DNA of 64,000 nt, from positions 20,233,775 through 20,297,774 of the forward strand of contig JALGPY010000009.1 of NCBI GenBank assembly GCA_023055425.1, given 5' to 3'. Made by a program: the position numbers and the translations under genes. Origin of the DNA: Linanthus parryae. Its lineage: Eukaryota; Streptophyta; Magnoliopsida; Ericales; Polemoniaceae. The notes beneath the pieces are model-generated. The model saw only the letters and a program-made list of their open reading frames with translations, was not told the DNA's origin and made no database searches. Every line of letters starts with the position of its first letter. Position 1 is the stretch's first letter. This document shows, in pieces, positions 23,410-35,139 of the stretch.

Positions 23410-23501
23410 TCTCTCTCTAAAACCTATTCTCTTACCTGGACTGTTTGTGTGATCGTAATTCTATAGAGACTTGTTGCAAAAGGTGGGCGACGGCGACCAA
23501 G
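23410..23501 (+). other. Probable 5' untranslated exon of the F-box gene
   Basis: A CTCTCTCT-type leader begins near 23,410. A good donor (CAAG|GTGAAA) stands at 23,502 and a good acceptor (ATAATCTAG) directly abuts the ATG at 23,851, which suggests a 349-base intron in the leader. This is inference from splice signals only. Confidence 0.4.
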
Positions 23502-23850
23502 GTGAAATCCTTGCTAGTATCTCTCTTTTCTTGTTTGATTGAGGTAATTGGTATATCTCTTGTGTAGGGGGGTTTGTCTGTGTAGCTTCGAAAGGCGTAC
23601 ATCTGACATCATATTGCAGCTTCTTAAAAAACACTGTCGATCGAAGCCCCCACGAAACCAACTGGTCTGGTACAAGCGAATCTCCCCTAAATTACATAGT
23701 TGTATGTGATTTGGTTTCTAGATTGTTCTCCTTAGCCCTATAAATTGAATGTTTTCTAACTATAGTCGTAATTAGTAGTGCATATATTTTTATCTCTTGT
23801 CAAAATTAGTAGTGCATAATTTGATTTGTTATATTTTATTTATAATCTAG

Positions 23851-26800
23851 ATGAATACTCCCGGCCGTGGCTATATGTTTGAGGATCGCATTAGTCAATT
23901 ACCAGATGACATCCTTATCTCTGTGCTCTCTCGGTTGGATGACAACGAGCAACGGGCCAGAACTAGTCTTCTTGCTCGAAGATGGAGAGATTTGTGGAGA
24001 CATACTATTCATTTTACCTTTTATCTGGATGATTATATGGATCATGTCATTCCTGATCCTAATTTGCAGAGTGATTTCGTGGCCCGAATTAATCATATGG
24101 TGGAATCATACTTAAGTAATAACCTAGACGAGTTCACTGTTGGAGCTATGATTGGCGAAGACAAATATGTAAGAGACTACGATTGTTGGCTGAGATTTGC
24201 ATTTGAGCGGAAAGTTAAATGCCTCAAGTTTTCCCCTTGTATCAACACGCCATTTAATTACTACTTTCTGACTGCTCCAATTATCTCCAACAAACCAGTT
24301 GGTTCTTTGACATCCCTGTACCTCGGCGGTGTAGGTGTGACTGGAGAAGTTCTTGAACAACTATTATTAGTTTGCCCATTGCTTGAGGAGTTATCTGTAT
24401 CATATTCACACTCTTTGGTGGATTTTACTGTTGCCGGCTCATCTTTGAAGCTTAAGAATTTAGAACTCTATGGTTGTTGGAGCATGAAACGCCTTTGTAT
24501 TCGCGATGTGAATTTGGTGTCACTTAAGTATGCAGATTTAAATAGTGTTATCATAGAAAACACGCCACACCTTGTTACGGCGTGTTTCACTGTCACCCCT
24601 GGTATGGAGGTGACGGTCCCCCAGGTTTTGAGGCAGCTACCCCAGCTACAGACACTAGTAGTGGTTTTCCTAGATTATGAGGTTAGTATCCATATGTTTT
24701 TGCTTTTCACTTCCTCTTGTGTTGTAAACATACAAGCCTTATTTATTCTTACCATATTTTATTTGTCTTGTTGAATAGTTGAGACCATTCCAACAATTCC
24801 CGTTGTTGAGGAATCTGAGGGAAGTGAAGCTCGTGCTAACTCGTGAAATATTCAGCAGCAGCAGCAACTTGTGTGCTAATATACTTGCTGCATCTCCTTT
24901 CTTAATTGAACTTCATATTGAGGTGATTTTGCTTACACCAAGAGTTTTTTTTTTCTCTGCAACTTAATGATGCATCTTGACTTAACATGCTATATGCATT
25001 CAGACTTAGCTTGGCAGTATGAATTAGCATTAGGTAAGACCCTCTCCGATAGGATTTATAGGCAAACTCGACACTAAATCAAAGTATTGCATTGTAATTG
25101 CGAATCTTGTGAACCTCGTTCTCCAACATTGCTAGCTGAACGTTAGTCGAATAATTTTAAAACATACTATTATTTGATTAGTGTCAGTATTTACATCACT
25201 CAGGAGAATATTGGAGTTTAAAGCCAAACCAATAAAGCTTCAACACTGAATAATATTCAGAATAGCAATGAAGAGGTAGGAGTTTGATTAAAACTATTTC
25301 ACGTAAGTTATCCACTCTGCCATTACTAGGAGGTCGTCTAGCGACTCAAATTTGAACAAAGAAAGTTTTGATAATTGGTTTACTCTGTGACTTGGAGCTG
25401 AAATTGGGAAAAGCGACTTTCAGCTATAATCCAAGCCCCGTGTCCATATAAGTTACATGATCAATAAAAAAGAACCGGTCCAGTGAAACAAAGTAATTGT
25501 GATTCTAGGTCCCTTGTTAATTCATGCTTTTATTGATCTTGATTAAAAGGATCTCATTGAGTTGAATTATTTTTTAACCCATTGAATTTTCTGAATGGTG
25601 AGGGGAGAGAACGTTCGTGGGAATGACATAGATTTTGATTGAACTGAATAGAATAATGGGAGAACATAAAAAGGCAGATCGAGAGAGTTCATTATAGAAA
25701 CTTCCCCTGAACTGATTCAGCTGAGAATTACCAAGTCTATTTCTGAACAATCAAGCGGCCTTCTTTTATTCTGACAACAGAGGATCATTCAATGTCAGGC
25801 ATTCCCTCTTACGTGAGAGTGTATCTACGACTATATAACAAATTAGGAAGTGTGGTTATCGAGATTTGAAATGTCTTTTGGACACGAAGATTCTTTTGAT
25901 CTCAACCATCAAATTTATTCTATTACGGGAAGTTTTTAAAAAGTTAATGGAGGGATTAGCTTAAAGCGAGTTTCGAAAAGCATTTATTTGACATTGCACA
26001 AGTTTTCGCAACGTTGTGGACCACTTAAGCATTGAATATAAAAAATGAACCACAAAATAATTCATCTTTTTGTTTGTTTTAGACTAAATGCTAAATCATC
26101 AATCGGTCTCATACAATAATTCGAACTTGAGAGTATATACTTTTGTGTTACATGTTACACATTTCTTTTAAATATGTAAATCTCTGAAATAGTTTTTGTC
26201 ATACACGTCTGCTACACTGAATACTGCAAACATGGGAGGCTTTCTTACGTTAAATTTTGTGTATGGCATTCAAATACATGTTACATATGAGAGTGCATTT
26301 TGAGTTTCTTATTTTGTTTGGGTAGTGCCCTCGGGCACACACAATTTTTGTGTGAATCAATAAGTTCGGGCACAGGGGTGGACCAAAATTGGAATATAAA
26401 GGAAAATAATGGCCCTATTTGGATGATGCTGTTTATAGGTTTATTTTAAATATAAACCTAGATTTTTGGGTTCTATTTTTCTTAAAAAACTTCAAATAAA
26501 CAGATTCACATTCGAGTTGTGTATGTGATAGGTTTCCATAGAAGTTTGTGTGTTTTGCTATGTGCCAGCACTAAGATGGAATATGATATGCTACAGCGGA
26601 TGTAAACATTTCTCTTATTCGCTTGTGCAGTTTCGACATGTTATAGATTCATACGAACTAGAGGTGACGAAAAAACTGGAACATCCCCACGGATGCCTGA
26701 AGGTGGCTGAATTGACTGGATTTAAGGGGTGTATGATTGACTTGGGGGTTGCCTTGTACATTATAGAAAACTGTCAATCACTCGAGAAGATAGTCATTGA

Positions 26801-26939
26801 CACCCACTCGATCGTTGATCCCATTGCAGTTTATCGGATTGAAAGAATAACTCCTGCTATGAGAGATTGGGCTAGAGCACTTGCTAGAGAAAAGTTGGAG
26901 ACAAGATTGCATCCCAGGACACATTTTGTTGTGAAATAA
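23851..26939 (+). CDS. F-box/LRR/FBD-domain protein
   Basis: Three coding exons are supported: 23,851-24,681 (277 codons), 24,779-24,922 (48) and 26,631-26,939 (102 plus stop), giving 427 residues. Both introns are phase 0 with GT...AG ends; the second is 1708 bases. Residues ~11-55 are an F-box (DRISQLPDDILISVLSRL, then LLARRWRDLWRH). Residues ~150-320 are irregular leucine-rich repeats (LTSLYLGG, LLLVCPLLEELSV, LKLKNLELYGC). Residues ~330-395 are an FBD domain (LKVAELTGFKGCMIDLGVA, then ENCQSLEKIVID). In this family the F-box binds SKP1 in an SCF ubiquitin ligase and the repeats select a target; the target here cannot be told. No stop or frameshift was found. The family is large and fast-evolving in plants. 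Confidence 0.9.
24923..26630 (+). other. Intron 2 of the F-box gene
   Basis: The donor is GAG|GTGATTTT and the acceptor is TTGTGCAG. I see no coding sequence inside; a small palindrome-bearing stretch (GTGCCCTCGGGCAC, near 26,325) might be a MITE scrap. Confidence 0.7.
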
Positions 26940-27535
26940 AGAAGGCCGCCAGCTTTGTTGCCTTGCCATTTTCCTGTTTTCATGTATTGTCTTAGAAATA
27001 ATAACTTGGTCAACTTAGGTGGGGTTTCCTACACGTATGACTTGGATATTATGCCAAATTTTCTTCCTCAGGGAAAGTGAAAATGGAATGAGGCTTGAGC
27101 AGAGAGAAGGAAAGATTCAAGGGGGTGGTTGCCCCTCTCTGCGAGTTTGGTTACTCCAAACAGTGTCATCACGGCCAACGATTTTAATTTCTTCAGCAAC
27201 CACCCTCACAAGTTGTCGACAAACAGGCCCTTCTGGATATGATTGGAAGTTTGGAACAATGGATTTTTCTAGGAGAAGCAAATAAAGTTATACTTTCACT
27301 ACTACTCCAGCTACTACCACCACGATCACTGAGAGGCTACGATGATGTTTTTATGTAGTTTCTTATGTATCAGAGATTGAATCATTTGAGACCCAATGTT
27401 AGCTAGGCAATTCCAGGAACATGGCTGGGAAGGATTAAAATCCCTTCCCTACTGAAATTACAGAGATGGAGGACGAGGAGGAAGAAGAAGAAGAAAAGTT
27501 TTTTTTTTTTTTTTTTTTAACAGCTGTTGTCTTCT
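26940..27535 (+). repeat. F-box 3' flank, then module-family copy 1 (5' part)
   Basis: The 3' untranslated region of the F-box gene runs from 26,940 for an unknown distance. From about 27,067 the sequence parallels 45,835-46,345: both contain CTTGAGCAGAGAGAAGG, GGGTGGTTGCCCCTCT, CATCACGGCCAA, then GAGGCTA-GATGAT and CAGAGATTG. This is one of many degenerate copies of an unrecognised module spread over 27-56 kb. Confidence 0.6.
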
Positions 27536-27578
27536 GGACTTTGCAGCCATGGTGGTAACATCCATTCTCTCCTCTGAT
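27536..27578 (+). repeat. Core of module copy 1 (TTGCAGCCATGGTGG)
   Basis: The core at 27,541-27,555 is followed by CATCCATTCTCTCCTCTGAT and then interrupted by the MITE at 27,579. It resumes at 28,186 with GCCATAAAAGAATTACCAGA, exactly as the uninterrupted copy at 46,424-46,500 reads. Confidence 0.75.
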
Positions 27579-28177
27579 CATAGTTGTCAGAGTCTTACGA
27601 TTCACGATTCGAATGCCTTAGTAAATATTTAATGTACAAAATATTTTTTGAATCCCGATTCAAGAGTCTGAATCTTACGATTTAGTGCGATTCAGACCCA
27701 TTCGTACGATTCACCGTCGATTCTTCTGAAGGTCTAATTGAGTGACAACATAAGTCTAAGAAATAATACTTCCTACATTATTTCCTACGTCTAGGCCTGT
27801 TTTGCAATATACATTTGTTTTAAATTACTAGTGCATTTTGCTTGAGTCCAAGGCAATAGTTTCCTATTACTTTCAATATCCCTGCATTTTGTAATTCCTT
27901 GTTCCACAGTCCTATCTATATCTTGATTATTCTTCATCGTTTAGATGTGCAAAACTCCTAACCACTAATTATGGATGCAAGTTTCCAATAATTTGAGCTT
28001 TCTTTTTGTAAGAATACGGATATTTGTTTCATCAATGCTATAGCTTTATGAAATATTTTATTATATCTACATAAAATTATTGCAAGCTGAATCTTTACGA
28101 TTCACAATTCGATTCGATTCACGATTCAGTGAAGATGTAATTCGATTTACTATCTGAATCCCGATTCAACAACTATG
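27579..28177. mobile_element. hAT-like MITE, copy 1
   Basis: It is 599 bp with ends CATAGTTGTCAGAGTC and (inverted) CATAGTTGTTGAATCG. CCTCTGAT (8 bp) flanks it at 27,571-27,578 and 28,178-28,185, the size made by hAT transposases. The interior is rich in ACGATTC-type repeats and encodes nothing. Comparison with the empty site at 46.4 kb supports the boundaries. Confidence 0.9.
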
Positions 28178-28185
28178 CCTCTGAT

Positions 28186-28580
28186 GCCATAAAAGAATTA
28201 CCAGATCTAAGCCTCCTCATAATGATTTGCTTCTTTTTTCTTCTCTTATACACATAGATGGGATGTGCAGCAAGTCAAAGGACACGGGGTTTTCTTTCTC
28301 TGTCAATTGTAAGGGGTTTCCAGACTTGATTCTTTGTGGTGCTTGTAGCATTTAACACCATTTTCTTGAACCTACAAATTTAATTTTAACCTGAAATATT
28401 CAGGCATCACCTTCTTCTTCTTCTTCAAGAGGAGCTCTTTATGAACATCTTTGTCAGATATCTCAAAGTTAGTCAAAGAGAAATTCTGATGAAACTTGGA
28501 GTGCCAAAAGGTTAGTCTGTACATTTTCCATTTACTTGTGAACTAAAATAATTTGTTTGGCAACATGTCCAAGGCACTAG
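28186..28580 (+). repeat. Module copy 1, 3' part
   Basis: It continues the module after the MITE. The stretch 28,380-28,517 (ATCTCAAAGTTAG, GAAACTTGGAG, AAAAG|GTTAGT) parallels 46,640-46,745 and 48,250-48,310. In all three a good splice-donor sequence follows the same block. Confidence 0.6.
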
Positions 28581-28586
28581 TTTATG

Positions 28587-28589
<3 letters not shown>

Positions 28590-28624
<35 letters not shown>
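28590..28624 (+). repeat. Poly-T run
   Basis: About 35 consecutive T. It may be the tail of a retroposed sequence read on the minus strand, but no body was found next to it. Confidence 0.9.
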
Positions 28625-28627
<3 letters not shown>

Positions 28628-29233
28628 GGCTTACCTTCACATTCTTCTCAAACAAATTAGTAATAGAATTTTACTGGTATGTTTTTTAGAAGTTCATGTT
28701 GCAAGTGCTGATATGACTCATTTTCAAAATACAATGATATAATATGGAATGATTCGGGAGTGTGTGAATTAAAAACTATTGTGCTTGATGCTACAAATGA
28801 CACATTCCATAAGAAATCATAGATATTATTGATTTGTCAACTTATCTGAAGGCATATTGGCTATGACGGGAACCATGGATTTCGCGTGGGGAAAGAAAAT
28901 GAAAGAAAAAGAATACTATCGTAAAATCATTAATTTGAATGATTGTTGTTCATAAGGTCCTAACTTTCCACAAGTAAAAAATAGCTTGTTTCGTTTGTTA
29001 GCTTAAAATGCATGATTCTTGGGTTATTGGTTTTATTCTTTTTTTTAATTCTACTTGCATTTCTGTTTCTTTGAAAAACACATGCTTCCAAGCGGTGAGG
29101 GTCATTCATACTTGATTCTTTTGATGGTGTTATATACAACGGTTCCTTCCAGTTGCTTGCTTTACCAATAAATAGTCCTTTCCAGTTCTATGGTCACATT
29201 AGAAAAGAAACCAACTATGTGTAGCTATATATA
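28625..29233. other. Unassigned AT-rich spacer
   Basis: No gene or repeat edge was recognised. Confidence 0.4.
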
Positions 29234-29241
29234 GTTTTAAC

Positions 29242-29962
29242 CATGGTTGTCAAACTCCCGATCAGACCATCTGATCTAATGATTCTACGATCCTTGAAGG
29301 CATAGCCGGTCTCGATGTAAACTCTTATACTCATTGAATCCCATGCAGAATCCCGATTATACTAGTGGATCCTAGAATCTTTATTCAATATTATGATCCA
29401 AGCGACTCTTGGAAAACCTTTTAGATATTTTCAAAACGGAGAATGGTTCGAAAGTTTATTGGGCTCTGGCATCTTTAGGTGCCATCAACCCAACCCGAGC
29501 TGTTTTATGCGAAGTTCCCATAGACTAAGAGTTCACACTATATATTATATCACTTTCTACGAGAGACAATGAGCCGAAATTGCTCTAGTTAGTTTTTCCC
29601 CATGTTTAGATCATGCCCACATTCTGAATCTTTTTCTCTAAATACTATCAAAATTCTGGTAAACTTATCTTTGATCAAACACGTCCTTTTGCTCTGTGAT
29701 TTACATATTTAGAGGACCATCCGAGTTGATGGTTGGAGAATTTTCAAATTTCTGTTAAAATGAAATGTGAGGTTCCAAGTAAATGAATTCACATGCTTTT
29801 TATGTAGAAAATTGTTATGTAACAATGTTTGAGTAGTTATGGCACTAATATTCACTAATTCGTAGAGAATTATATAATCTTACGGTCCACGGCACGATTC
29901 TATGATTCCGATCGTGCAGGACATGCCACGATCCTATGTAGGATCTAAATTTGAAACCCTTG
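29242..29962. mobile_element. hAT-like MITE, copy 2
   Basis: It is 721 bp with ends CATGGTTGTCAAACTCCC and (inverted) CAAGGGTTTCAAATTTAG. The left duplication is GTTTTAAC at 29,234-29,241. The right copy is split: GTTTTA at 29,963-29,968 and AC at 36,551-36,552, because the three-LTR element inserted inside it. The interior has no coding potential and resembles copies 1 and 3 in its ACGATCC/ACGATTC motifs. Confidence 0.85.
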
Positions 29963-29968
29963 GTTTTA

Positions 29969-30437
29969 TGATGTAGGACACGAATTATGGAAAATATCAT
30001 CAAATTCAGGAAAACAGTTTCCGTCAGTACGCAAAGTCTGGGGCAGAATTGAAGGAATTCAATATATGGTCGAACCATGTCAGTTTGGTCAAATTCGTCC
30101 ATTTTGACCACCAAATCAGCAGTTTTACTATTTTTGGCAGTATTTCTTTAGCTAATAACTTTTAGTAGGAAACTCCAAATCGAATTCCGCAAATTGGAGA
30201 TTTTTCGTTATCTCTCATATTTTCTGAATTTGGTAGTTTTGGGAATATTTTTATTTTTGGCAAAATTCGTATTTTTATTATTTTTAGTCTATTTAAGCAT
30301 TGTAAGTCTTTGGACAATTCATCCTTTTCCCCTATTATTGAATACAATTCAGATTTCTCAGTTTGAGAATCTTTTTACCCTTACAGATTGACGTTTGTCA
30401 TCTCTATTATCTTCGTTTCGTTTTCCGATCTGCGTCA
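29969..30437 (+). repeat. LTR1 of the composite element
   Basis: It is bounded by TGATGTAGGACACG and GATCTGCGTCA. A TATA-like CTATTTAAGC lies at 30,289-30,298. The polyadenylation hexamer seen in LTR2 is altered here. Confidence 0.9.
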
Positions 30438-30439
30438 AG

Positions 30440-30455
30440 TGGTATCAGAGCAAGG
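30440..30455 (+). promoter_or_regulatory. Primer binding site, tRNA-iMet (unit 1)
   Basis: TGGTATCAGAGCAAGG follows LTR1 by two bases and matches the complement of the initiator tRNA 3' end over its whole length. Confidence 0.9.
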
Positions 30456-30469
30456 TTTGCCTTGTTCAA

Positions 30470-31258
30470 ATGCCCGGTGGCAAAGTTAGTAGTGAGACCC
30501 CTGTTGACGTTGGTCGCAGGTTGGATTCCGTAGAGGCAGGATTGCAAGAGTTGCGCGGTGTGGTTGAAGATATACGTAAAACTATTCGCAAGGAGATGCA
30601 TCGGCGCAACCTCCTACCTGTTAGGGGAGCGATCGGCAGGAATAACATTCATGGGTTTGCCCATGAACGTCTTGTTGAACACCGTTTGGCAGTTCCTGGG
30701 AGTCCCATTCAAGGAAAGATCAATTGTTCCAGAGAACATACGAGCAACGGAGATTGAGGTAAAATCTAGTGTCACATCTTATTTTTCTCCTGAAATTGAT
30801 TCATCCATATCGAAGAAGGATGTCGAGAGTTTTAAATCTGAGGAAATTGAGAAAAATCAGGTTGGCTATCATTTTTTCGGAGACAAAATAGTTGAAATTT
30901 TGATGTAACGGATCTTGACAATAAGGATGTGGTAATTGAAGACATGAAAGCAATTTTTCAAGATACTACGAAGGAAGATTCTTCAATGAAGAAATTGAAC
31001 ACATCTATCACTGTTGAAGTTATTGATTTTATTGGTGTTGAGAATTACTATTATTGGTCACCATTATTATCTGGAATGGTAAACAAGATGAAGTATGAAG
31101 AAAAAATACAGATTTTGAAGACTTTCAACATCATTGAAAAGATGAAGATCAGATGTGAAAAAATCTCAAAATATCTTATTGTTTGGTATAGGCGGTTCCA
31201 ATTTTCTAGATTGAACTCAGGGACGAGTTCTTTTGAAGAAAGGGTGACTGATGTAGGA
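30470..31258 (+). pseudogene. Composite unit 1 reading frame (broken)
   Basis: The ATG at 30,470 opens MPGGKVSSETPVDVGRRLDS and EDIRKTIRKEMHRRNLL, a gag-like N-terminus. The frame shifts near 30,700 and again near 30,910. The last part (from the ATG at 30,929) encodes an 80-residue block ending NSGTSSFEERVTDVG that enters LTR2. Unit 2 carries the same block without gaps. The protease region present in unit 2 is missing here. I do not recognise the 80-residue block; it may descend from the C-terminal end of a gypsy polyprotein. Confidence 0.65.
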
Positions 31259-31730
31259 CGAGATTTATGGAAAATATCGTCGAAAATAGGAAGACAGTTT
31301 CGGTCAGTCAGAAAAATCAGAGGCAGAATCGAAGGTATCAGATTTATCATCAAACCATACCTTATTTTGAGTGGAAACGATGCTCTGCGAAGAACCCGTG
31401 ACTTTAGTCACTGGCACCATGCTAGTTTTGTCAAATTCGGTCATCTTGACCTTCAAATCAGCGTTTTTACCATTTTAGGAAAGATTTAATTTAATTATTT
31501 CTCATAGTAGGAAACTCCAATTGACATTCCGTCAATTGGGTTGATCTTAGAATATTCTGAATTATTAGAATATATTGTTAACTTGTTTTTACCATTTTGG
31601 GTAATTTTTACGTTTTTAGCGTTTAGGCTATTTAAATCATTGTAGGCCTTTGGCCGAACGAACCTTTTTATTTTTATCAATAAAATTTCAGTATTCTCAT
31701 GATTGAGAACTATTTTTACTTTACGAATAT
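31249..31730 (+). repeat. LTR2 of the composite, first part
   Basis: It begins TGATGTAGGACGAG. A TATA-like CTATTTAAATC and an AATAAA signal at 31,679-31,684 are preserved. It is cut by the solo LTR at 31,731, and its last 38 bases lie at 35,072-35,109. Confidence 0.85.
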
Positions 31731-31782
31731 TGTAATACCCCGTATAATTACTAGGGGTTATTTAGTAATTTCGAAACCCAAA

Positions 31783-31785
<3 letters not shown>

Positions 31786-31864
<79 letters not shown>
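31786..31864 (+). repeat. AAT microsatellite
   Basis: About 26 AAT units near the start of the solo LTR. Confidence 0.95.
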
Positions 31865-31865
<1 letters not shown>

Positions 31866-33663
31866 TATGTTGCGAAAATAATATTTGGGTAATTCGTCAT
31901 ATTTTTAGAACGTAGCAGAATTAAAAACACGTTACATCAATAGTCGTAAATTGAAACGTGAATATTTTATTTAATCGGTTACTAACGCGGGTGCGACCAT
32001 CGCGGGATGTGGTGCGTGCACCACACCCGATCATCCTTAGAAATTGGTATGCCCAACTCACCCTATAATTTTTCAAATAGTAATATTTTTGGAAGGAACA
32101 AACCCACTGGAACTATTCTCCTTCATTCTTCTTCTTCCACGACATAATCACCGCCACTATCACTGCCACCTTTCTCACCTCATTGTCTCCTACCACTCCG
32201 TTTCCTCTCTTCCTACCCCTTTTGACTTTTATCACTATTTACTGGGTCACTTTGACCTTCATCATCATCATCATCATCACCTTCACCTTCTTCTTCATTT
32301 TCTCCGGCAACCACAACACCACCACCACTTCAACCTTCGGCCACCACCACCAAACACCATCTTCCTTCTCTTCTCCCTCTGCTTCTTTCTCTCTCTCCAT
32401 CCCTCTCTGTTTCTCTAACCCAGAACAGAGCAAAACAGCAGCAGCAGTTAACAGTGGCGATCACAGCCACCAACCACCGCCGCTGCCGCCGACGGGAAGG
32501 AGACCCGAAGCCACCCCACCACCTCACCTCCTCTTATTTCCCTCTCTCCTTCATTCCCCTCTCTAACCTGAACCCCGACGCATATATAGAACCTAGAACG
32601 AAAGCAGTAGCAGCAGCAGTGAGTTGCTGAAACAGACCCGTCGGCAAACCACCATTAACGCCGGCGAGAGCTTCAGGTAACTCAAAACAGAGCCACCCAC
32701 TAATCTTAGACCCTTCCAGTAGTCTCCCTAGGACCCGACCAAGCTGCTGGAAGCTTCAAACGCAGCCAAGAGCGGCCGGAAGAGCTCCGGTCGAGTTCAC
32801 CTCCGGCGACCCGATTCGGTGACTCGACCCGCTTCAATTCTCAACCGTTTCTCGCGTTTCTTGGGTTGGGTAAGCCCTAAATCACCTCATGAGTTGTTTT
32901 ATGCAATCAAAATCGTGTTTTTATAGCTCGAATCCGTGTTTCGATTTGGTGTGTTTGGGTATTCATCGTTTAGTTTATGCTTGGGGTCGAATTGTAGTTT
33001 CCTAAAACTTTTGGTGAGAGATTTGTCCTTTATACAAAACTATTTAGGGGCTGCACTAAAGTAGTTTACATACTTTGTTTTATAAAATAATCTTAATTAG
33101 TTGTTATTAAAACTCTACTTAGTAAAAATTACTCTATGAGCATAGAAAATGTTTTGTAAAGCATTATTTCAACATTCATAATTGTTTTATTGGAAAATAA
33201 ACTAATAAAATTATATTTGCATAATTCGGTAATATTGTCTTATTGGCTAAATAAATGTCTTTTAAACCCAAAAACAAAATGAGATGATTTCTTAAATACT
33301 TACTTATCTTTTATCGAGTATGCTTGTGTAAACTATATATTATTTTCTAGCTATAATAACTCGGTGTTAAAGTACTCCTCTCACGATGTAATTATATTTA
33401 TTATTAGTGATATTAACTATAATAGCTTACAAATATTACTTATATACTTTTTGTATAATTATAAGCATATAATTGGAGACGGGATTATATTGGGGATCGT
33501 GAGAGATATAATTAGTATACGACCTAGTCAAGTAGTTGTATAAGGCTAGTGTATTCGTTTATCCGAAAATAACAACGTTGTGACTAGAGACTTGTAAATT
33601 GTAGGGGACGGATTTGTGGACATAGGCTTCATCGACCATCCGACGTATTAGCTGCTAAATCGA

Positions 33664-34140
33664 TTTCAGGTGAGTATATATGCTTAGCCTAGCATGCCCA
33701 GCATCTTTCGTGTCAATATATTATTTTAATTCCATCTCAAGTTATACTCGTGAGTCGACATGCTTAGCCTAGCACGCCTAGCTCATTTCGTGTCAATATA
33801 TGATTTTAATTCCTTCTCAGAATATATTCATCTCAGATTATATTCGCGAGTTACTTGCTTCGTTCGTGTCGAATTGTGCTATTTGTGTTGCTTGTCTCAA
33901 AATACTTGTGAGTTATATGCTTGGCCTCGTGTGCCTGTCCCCTTTGATGTCCTGATGTGATTTCTATTCTCACTCATACTATACTTCCGAGCTACATGCT
34001 TAGTCTTGCTTGTCTGGATTCATTCGTGTCAAGTTGTGTTCTTATACTCCTTCTCAAGATATACTTGTGAGCTATACATGCTAAGTCTTGTACGCTTAGC
34101 TTCTTATGTGTCACGATATGACTTCTACGATCTTCTGCGT
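33664..34140 (+). repeat. Minisatellite A in the solo LTR, ~75-80 bp period
   Basis: Successive copies share GTGAG, ATGCTTAGCCTAGCA, TTTCGTGTCAATATAT and TTTTAATTCC-TCTCA. About six diverged copies are present. Confidence 0.75.
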
Positions 34141-34203
34141 GTCGAATGCGATTCCTATACTCGTCGAATATCACTTGTACCGTATCTAGTGGACTATTAT
34201 TAT

Positions 34204-34530
34204 GATCGGCTCCAGCCGGAAACACCGATACCAGGGAGTTTCCCTTGACTGATTGGGTTATGGATCTTTGTCGGCTCCGGCCGGGAACACAGACATTGGA
34301 GTTCCCCTTGACTACTTGTTGTAGTCCTGGACTAAGTCGGCTCCGGCCGGGAACACAGACTTTGGAGTTCCCCTTGACTACTTGTTGTGGTCATGGACTA
34401 AGTTTAAAGTTGGCTCCGGCCGGAAACACAGACTCTGGAGTTTCCCCTGACTTTTGGTTGAAGTCTTGGACTTATTGGCTCCGACCGGAAACACCGATTC
34501 GGGAGTTTCCACGTTATGTTTTGTTGGCAA
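34204..34530 (+). repeat. Minisatellite B in the solo LTR, ~65-70 bp period
   Basis: Five copies of a unit contain CGGCTCCGGCCGGGAACAC, GACTTTGGAGTTCCCCTTGA and CTTGTTGTAGTC. Small internal differences set the copies apart. Confidence 0.9.
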
Positions 34531-35071
34531 GAGATAATACTGAGAAGCCCTCCGTCGGCATTTCTTTATCCAGTAACTGTCCATGGAAACTGATTCTTGA
34601 AATCTATCTCAGGATGATTCATTTCTGACATTGTTGTTCACGCTGTTGCATACTCTGATAATTGTTCTACTCACATTTTGTTGCTCCTCTGTTACTGTTA
34701 TTCTTAACTCTCATCCCAGCTGTCTATATATCCTTTCCTGTTTTACACGCTAAGGTGTATCTCACTCAGCACTTCTTGCTGACTTTCAAAACTGCGGTTC
34801 TGGTTGTTCTTCCCACCGCAGGTTTAGGAGCTGGGAAAGTATGGAATAGAAGGGGCGCGAGACACACCTAGATTGTGATCACCATCAGTGGACTACCTAA
34901 TAATGTAAGCTATTGTGTAATAGTAAGCACTGTTTGTATGAGACTTTGAGTTTGATGTTTAATAATATGAATAAGTGTTGGGAAATGTATTGCTTTTGAT
35001 CTCCGCCGCTTCTATTAAGCATCGCCCTCCCGGTCTTGTCCCGAGCCGGATAAGGGGGTTGTTGCAAATAT

Positions 35072-35109
35072 TGTCGTTTGACGTATTTGAACGCTTCTAT
35101 TCTGCGTCA
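35072..35109 (+). repeat. LTR2 of the composite, last part
   Basis: It ends in TTCTGCGTCA, as LTR1 and LTR3 end in GATCTGCGTCA, and is followed two bases later by a tRNA-iMet primer site at 35,112-35,124. Confidence 0.85.
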
Positions 35110-35139
35110 AGTGGTATCAGAGCCAGGTTGGCCTCGCTC

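Larger units (their letters stand above)
31731..35066 (+). mobile_element. Solo LTR of a Tekay-like element, 3.3 kb
   Basis: It starts TGTAATACCCCG and ends GGGGGTTGTTGCA, with AATAT on both sides (31,726-31,730 and 35,067-35,071). The order of parts parallels the reversed LTR at 7842-11021: an AT-rich start, a CT-rich block (32,100-32,560), the segment CTCGACC...GTTTTATGCAATCA (32,825-32,915), then AT-rich sequence. No internal region or second LTR is present, so the element has recombined to one LTR. Open frames inside it (for example 32,044-32,418) reflect CT-rich composition. Confidence 0.9.

Noticed and set aside
32044..32566. Overlapping open frames (His/Pro/Ser-rich) in the solo LTR
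   Set aside because: They come from CT-rich composition in the LTR and share no domain with any protein family.
33664..34530. Regular repeats that could suggest a CRISPR array
   Set aside because: Units are diverged along their whole length with no constant repeat and unique spacer pattern; this is a minisatellite inside a plant LTR.
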